Assembly: GCF_001552555.1 (NCBI RefSeq)
Contig: NZ_BCRK01000001.1
Span: 1 to 64,000, forward strand
DNA: 64,000 bases
Direction of reading: 5' to 3'
DNA from: Nocardiopsis trehalosi NBRC 14201
GTDB taxonomy: Bacteria > Actinomycetota > Actinomycetes > Streptosporangiales > Streptosporangiaceae
A program made the translations under genes and the position numbers. Shown piece after piece: positions 63,506-64,000 of the stretch. The notes beneath the pieces were generated by a model. The model worked only from the letters and a program-made list of their open reading frames with translations, searched no databases and was not told where the DNA came from. Each line of letters opens with the position of its first letter. Position 1 is the first letter of the stretch.

Positions 63506-64000
63506 CTAACTCCGGAGCCCTCCGTTCCCCCCGAACCCCAGCCCCACCGGGCCCGCGCCATCGCCGAGTCGTTCGGCGCCGACCCCGGGCTCTACGACCG
63601 CGCCCGGCCCCGCTACCCCGACGCGCTCGTGCGCCGCATCGTCGCCGAGAGCCCCGGCCCCCGGTTCCTCGACGTCGGCGCCGGGACCGGTATCGCGGCC
63701 CGCCAGTTCCAGGCGGCCGGCCGGAGCGTCCTCGGCGTGGAGGTCGACCCGCGCATGGCCCGATGGGCCCGGGAGCGGGGGCTCGACGTCGAGGTGGCGG
63801 CCTTCGAGGACTGGGACCCCGCCGGCCGGACCTTCGACGCCGTGGTGTCCGCCCAGACCTGGCACTGGATCGACCCGGTCGCGGGGGCGGCGCAGGCCGC
63901 CCGGGTGCTGCGCCCCGGCGGGCGGCTGGCGGTGTTCTGGAACGCGGGCCGCCCGTCGGCCGGGATCGACGACGCCTTCGCCGAGGTCTACCGGCGGCTG
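63497..64000 (+). CDS. Class I SAM-dependent methyltransferase (3' partial)
   Basis: 168 residues are visible before the window ends. They include YDRARPRYPDALVRRI, motif I FLDVGAGTGIAARQF, GVEVDPRMARWARERG, FDAVVSAQTWHWIDPVAG and ARVLRPGGRLAVFWN, which place it in the Methyltransf_11 group. ATG 63497 lies 6 bases after the -10-like TAGAGT, so the transcript is leaderless, and it sits inside the third TetR dyad. Target unknown. Confidence 0.88.
   Translation, partial: MPTLTPEPSVPPEPQPHRARAIAESFGADPGLYDRARPRYPDALVRRIVAESPGPRFLDVGAGTGIAARQFQAAGRSVLGVEVDPRMARWARERGLDVEVAAFEDWDPAGRTFDAVVSAQTWHWIDPVAGAAQAARVLRPGGRLAVFWNAGRPSAGIDDAFAEVYRRL

Noticed and set aside
1-64000. tRNA and rRNA genes.
   Set aside because: No sequence with a convincing cloverleaf (T-loop GTTCGAATC with matching acceptor) or rRNA core was noticed on reading both strands; a dedicated scan was not possible.

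Overview
The window is very GC-rich, densely packed actinomycete chromosome. Genes have strong third-position GC, many GTG starts, and many leaderless promoters in which a TAnnnT-like -10 box lies 6-8 bases before the start codon. Several proteins are rich in Asp and Glu. Together with a HelR-type RNA polymerase recycling factor, an FBP-domain protein, mycothiol-dependent enzyme families and an ECF42/DGPF pair, this suggests a filamentous actinobacterium, perhaps Nocardiopsaceae-like. The family is an inference; no rRNA or tRNA gene is present to anchor it. No CRISPR array, phage or intact mobile element was found.

Layout. 0-6 kb: a GlxA-type regulator (cut by the left edge), a cysteine hydrolase, an acetyltransferase, a membrane protein, a methyltransferase, and a fused thioredoxin-reductase-like/methyltransferase enzyme. 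5.5-10.3 kb: a TetR regulator divergent from an FBP (EF-G-binding type) protein, a serine hydrolase, a SnoaL-like protein, and a short threonyl-tRNA synthetase behind a Thr-codon leader peptide and two hairpins. 10.3-20.3 kb: an ECF42 sigma factor with its DGPF partner, a methyltransferase, a TetR/flavin-monooxygenase/MFS cassette, a class A beta-lactamase, MarR and AraC regulators, and a fosmidomycin-resistance-type MFS pump. 20.7-26.2 kb: one 1,819-residue acyl-CoA carboxylase carrying all domains in one chain. 26.3-30.3 kb: a triple-repeat lipoprotein, a coiled-coil membrane protein, an atypical SDR, a DUF3159 protein and a MarR regulator. 30.4-31.7 kb: a broken Tn3-family transposase gene. 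31.8-48.2 kb: mostly metabolic and regulatory genes (GlxA regulator, saccharopine-dehydrogenase-like protein, DinB, methyltransferase, XRE-cupin regulators, S9 peptidase, epoxide hydrolase, DapA-like enzyme, B3/4 protein). 48.25-48.6 kb: a second Tn3 transposase scrap. 48.6-54.3 kb: TetR/esterase, mycothiol enzyme, PhzF, a decayed hydrolase, an AT-rich hairpin-rich patch, and a MarR/SnoaL pair. 54.7-64 kb: HelR, MerR/methyltransferase, WYL regulator/RidA, a lipoprotein, a duplicated-domain protein, and TetR/methyltransferase with a triple operator (cut by the right edge).

How the genes work together. Most of the window is made of small units: one regulator plus one or two enzymes, often divergent with a clear dyad between them. 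A recurring theme is self-protection against antibiotics: FBP (EF-G), a second-type ThrRS, monooxygenase plus efflux, beta-lactamase, Fsr-like efflux and HelR (RNA polymerase). The most distinctive element is the threonyl-tRNA synthetase leader (8888-9040). A leaderless 16-residue peptide with three consecutive Thr codons is followed by a 13-bp terminator-like hairpin and a second hairpin that covers the ribosome-binding site. This looks like ribosome-mediated attenuation by charged tRNA-Thr.
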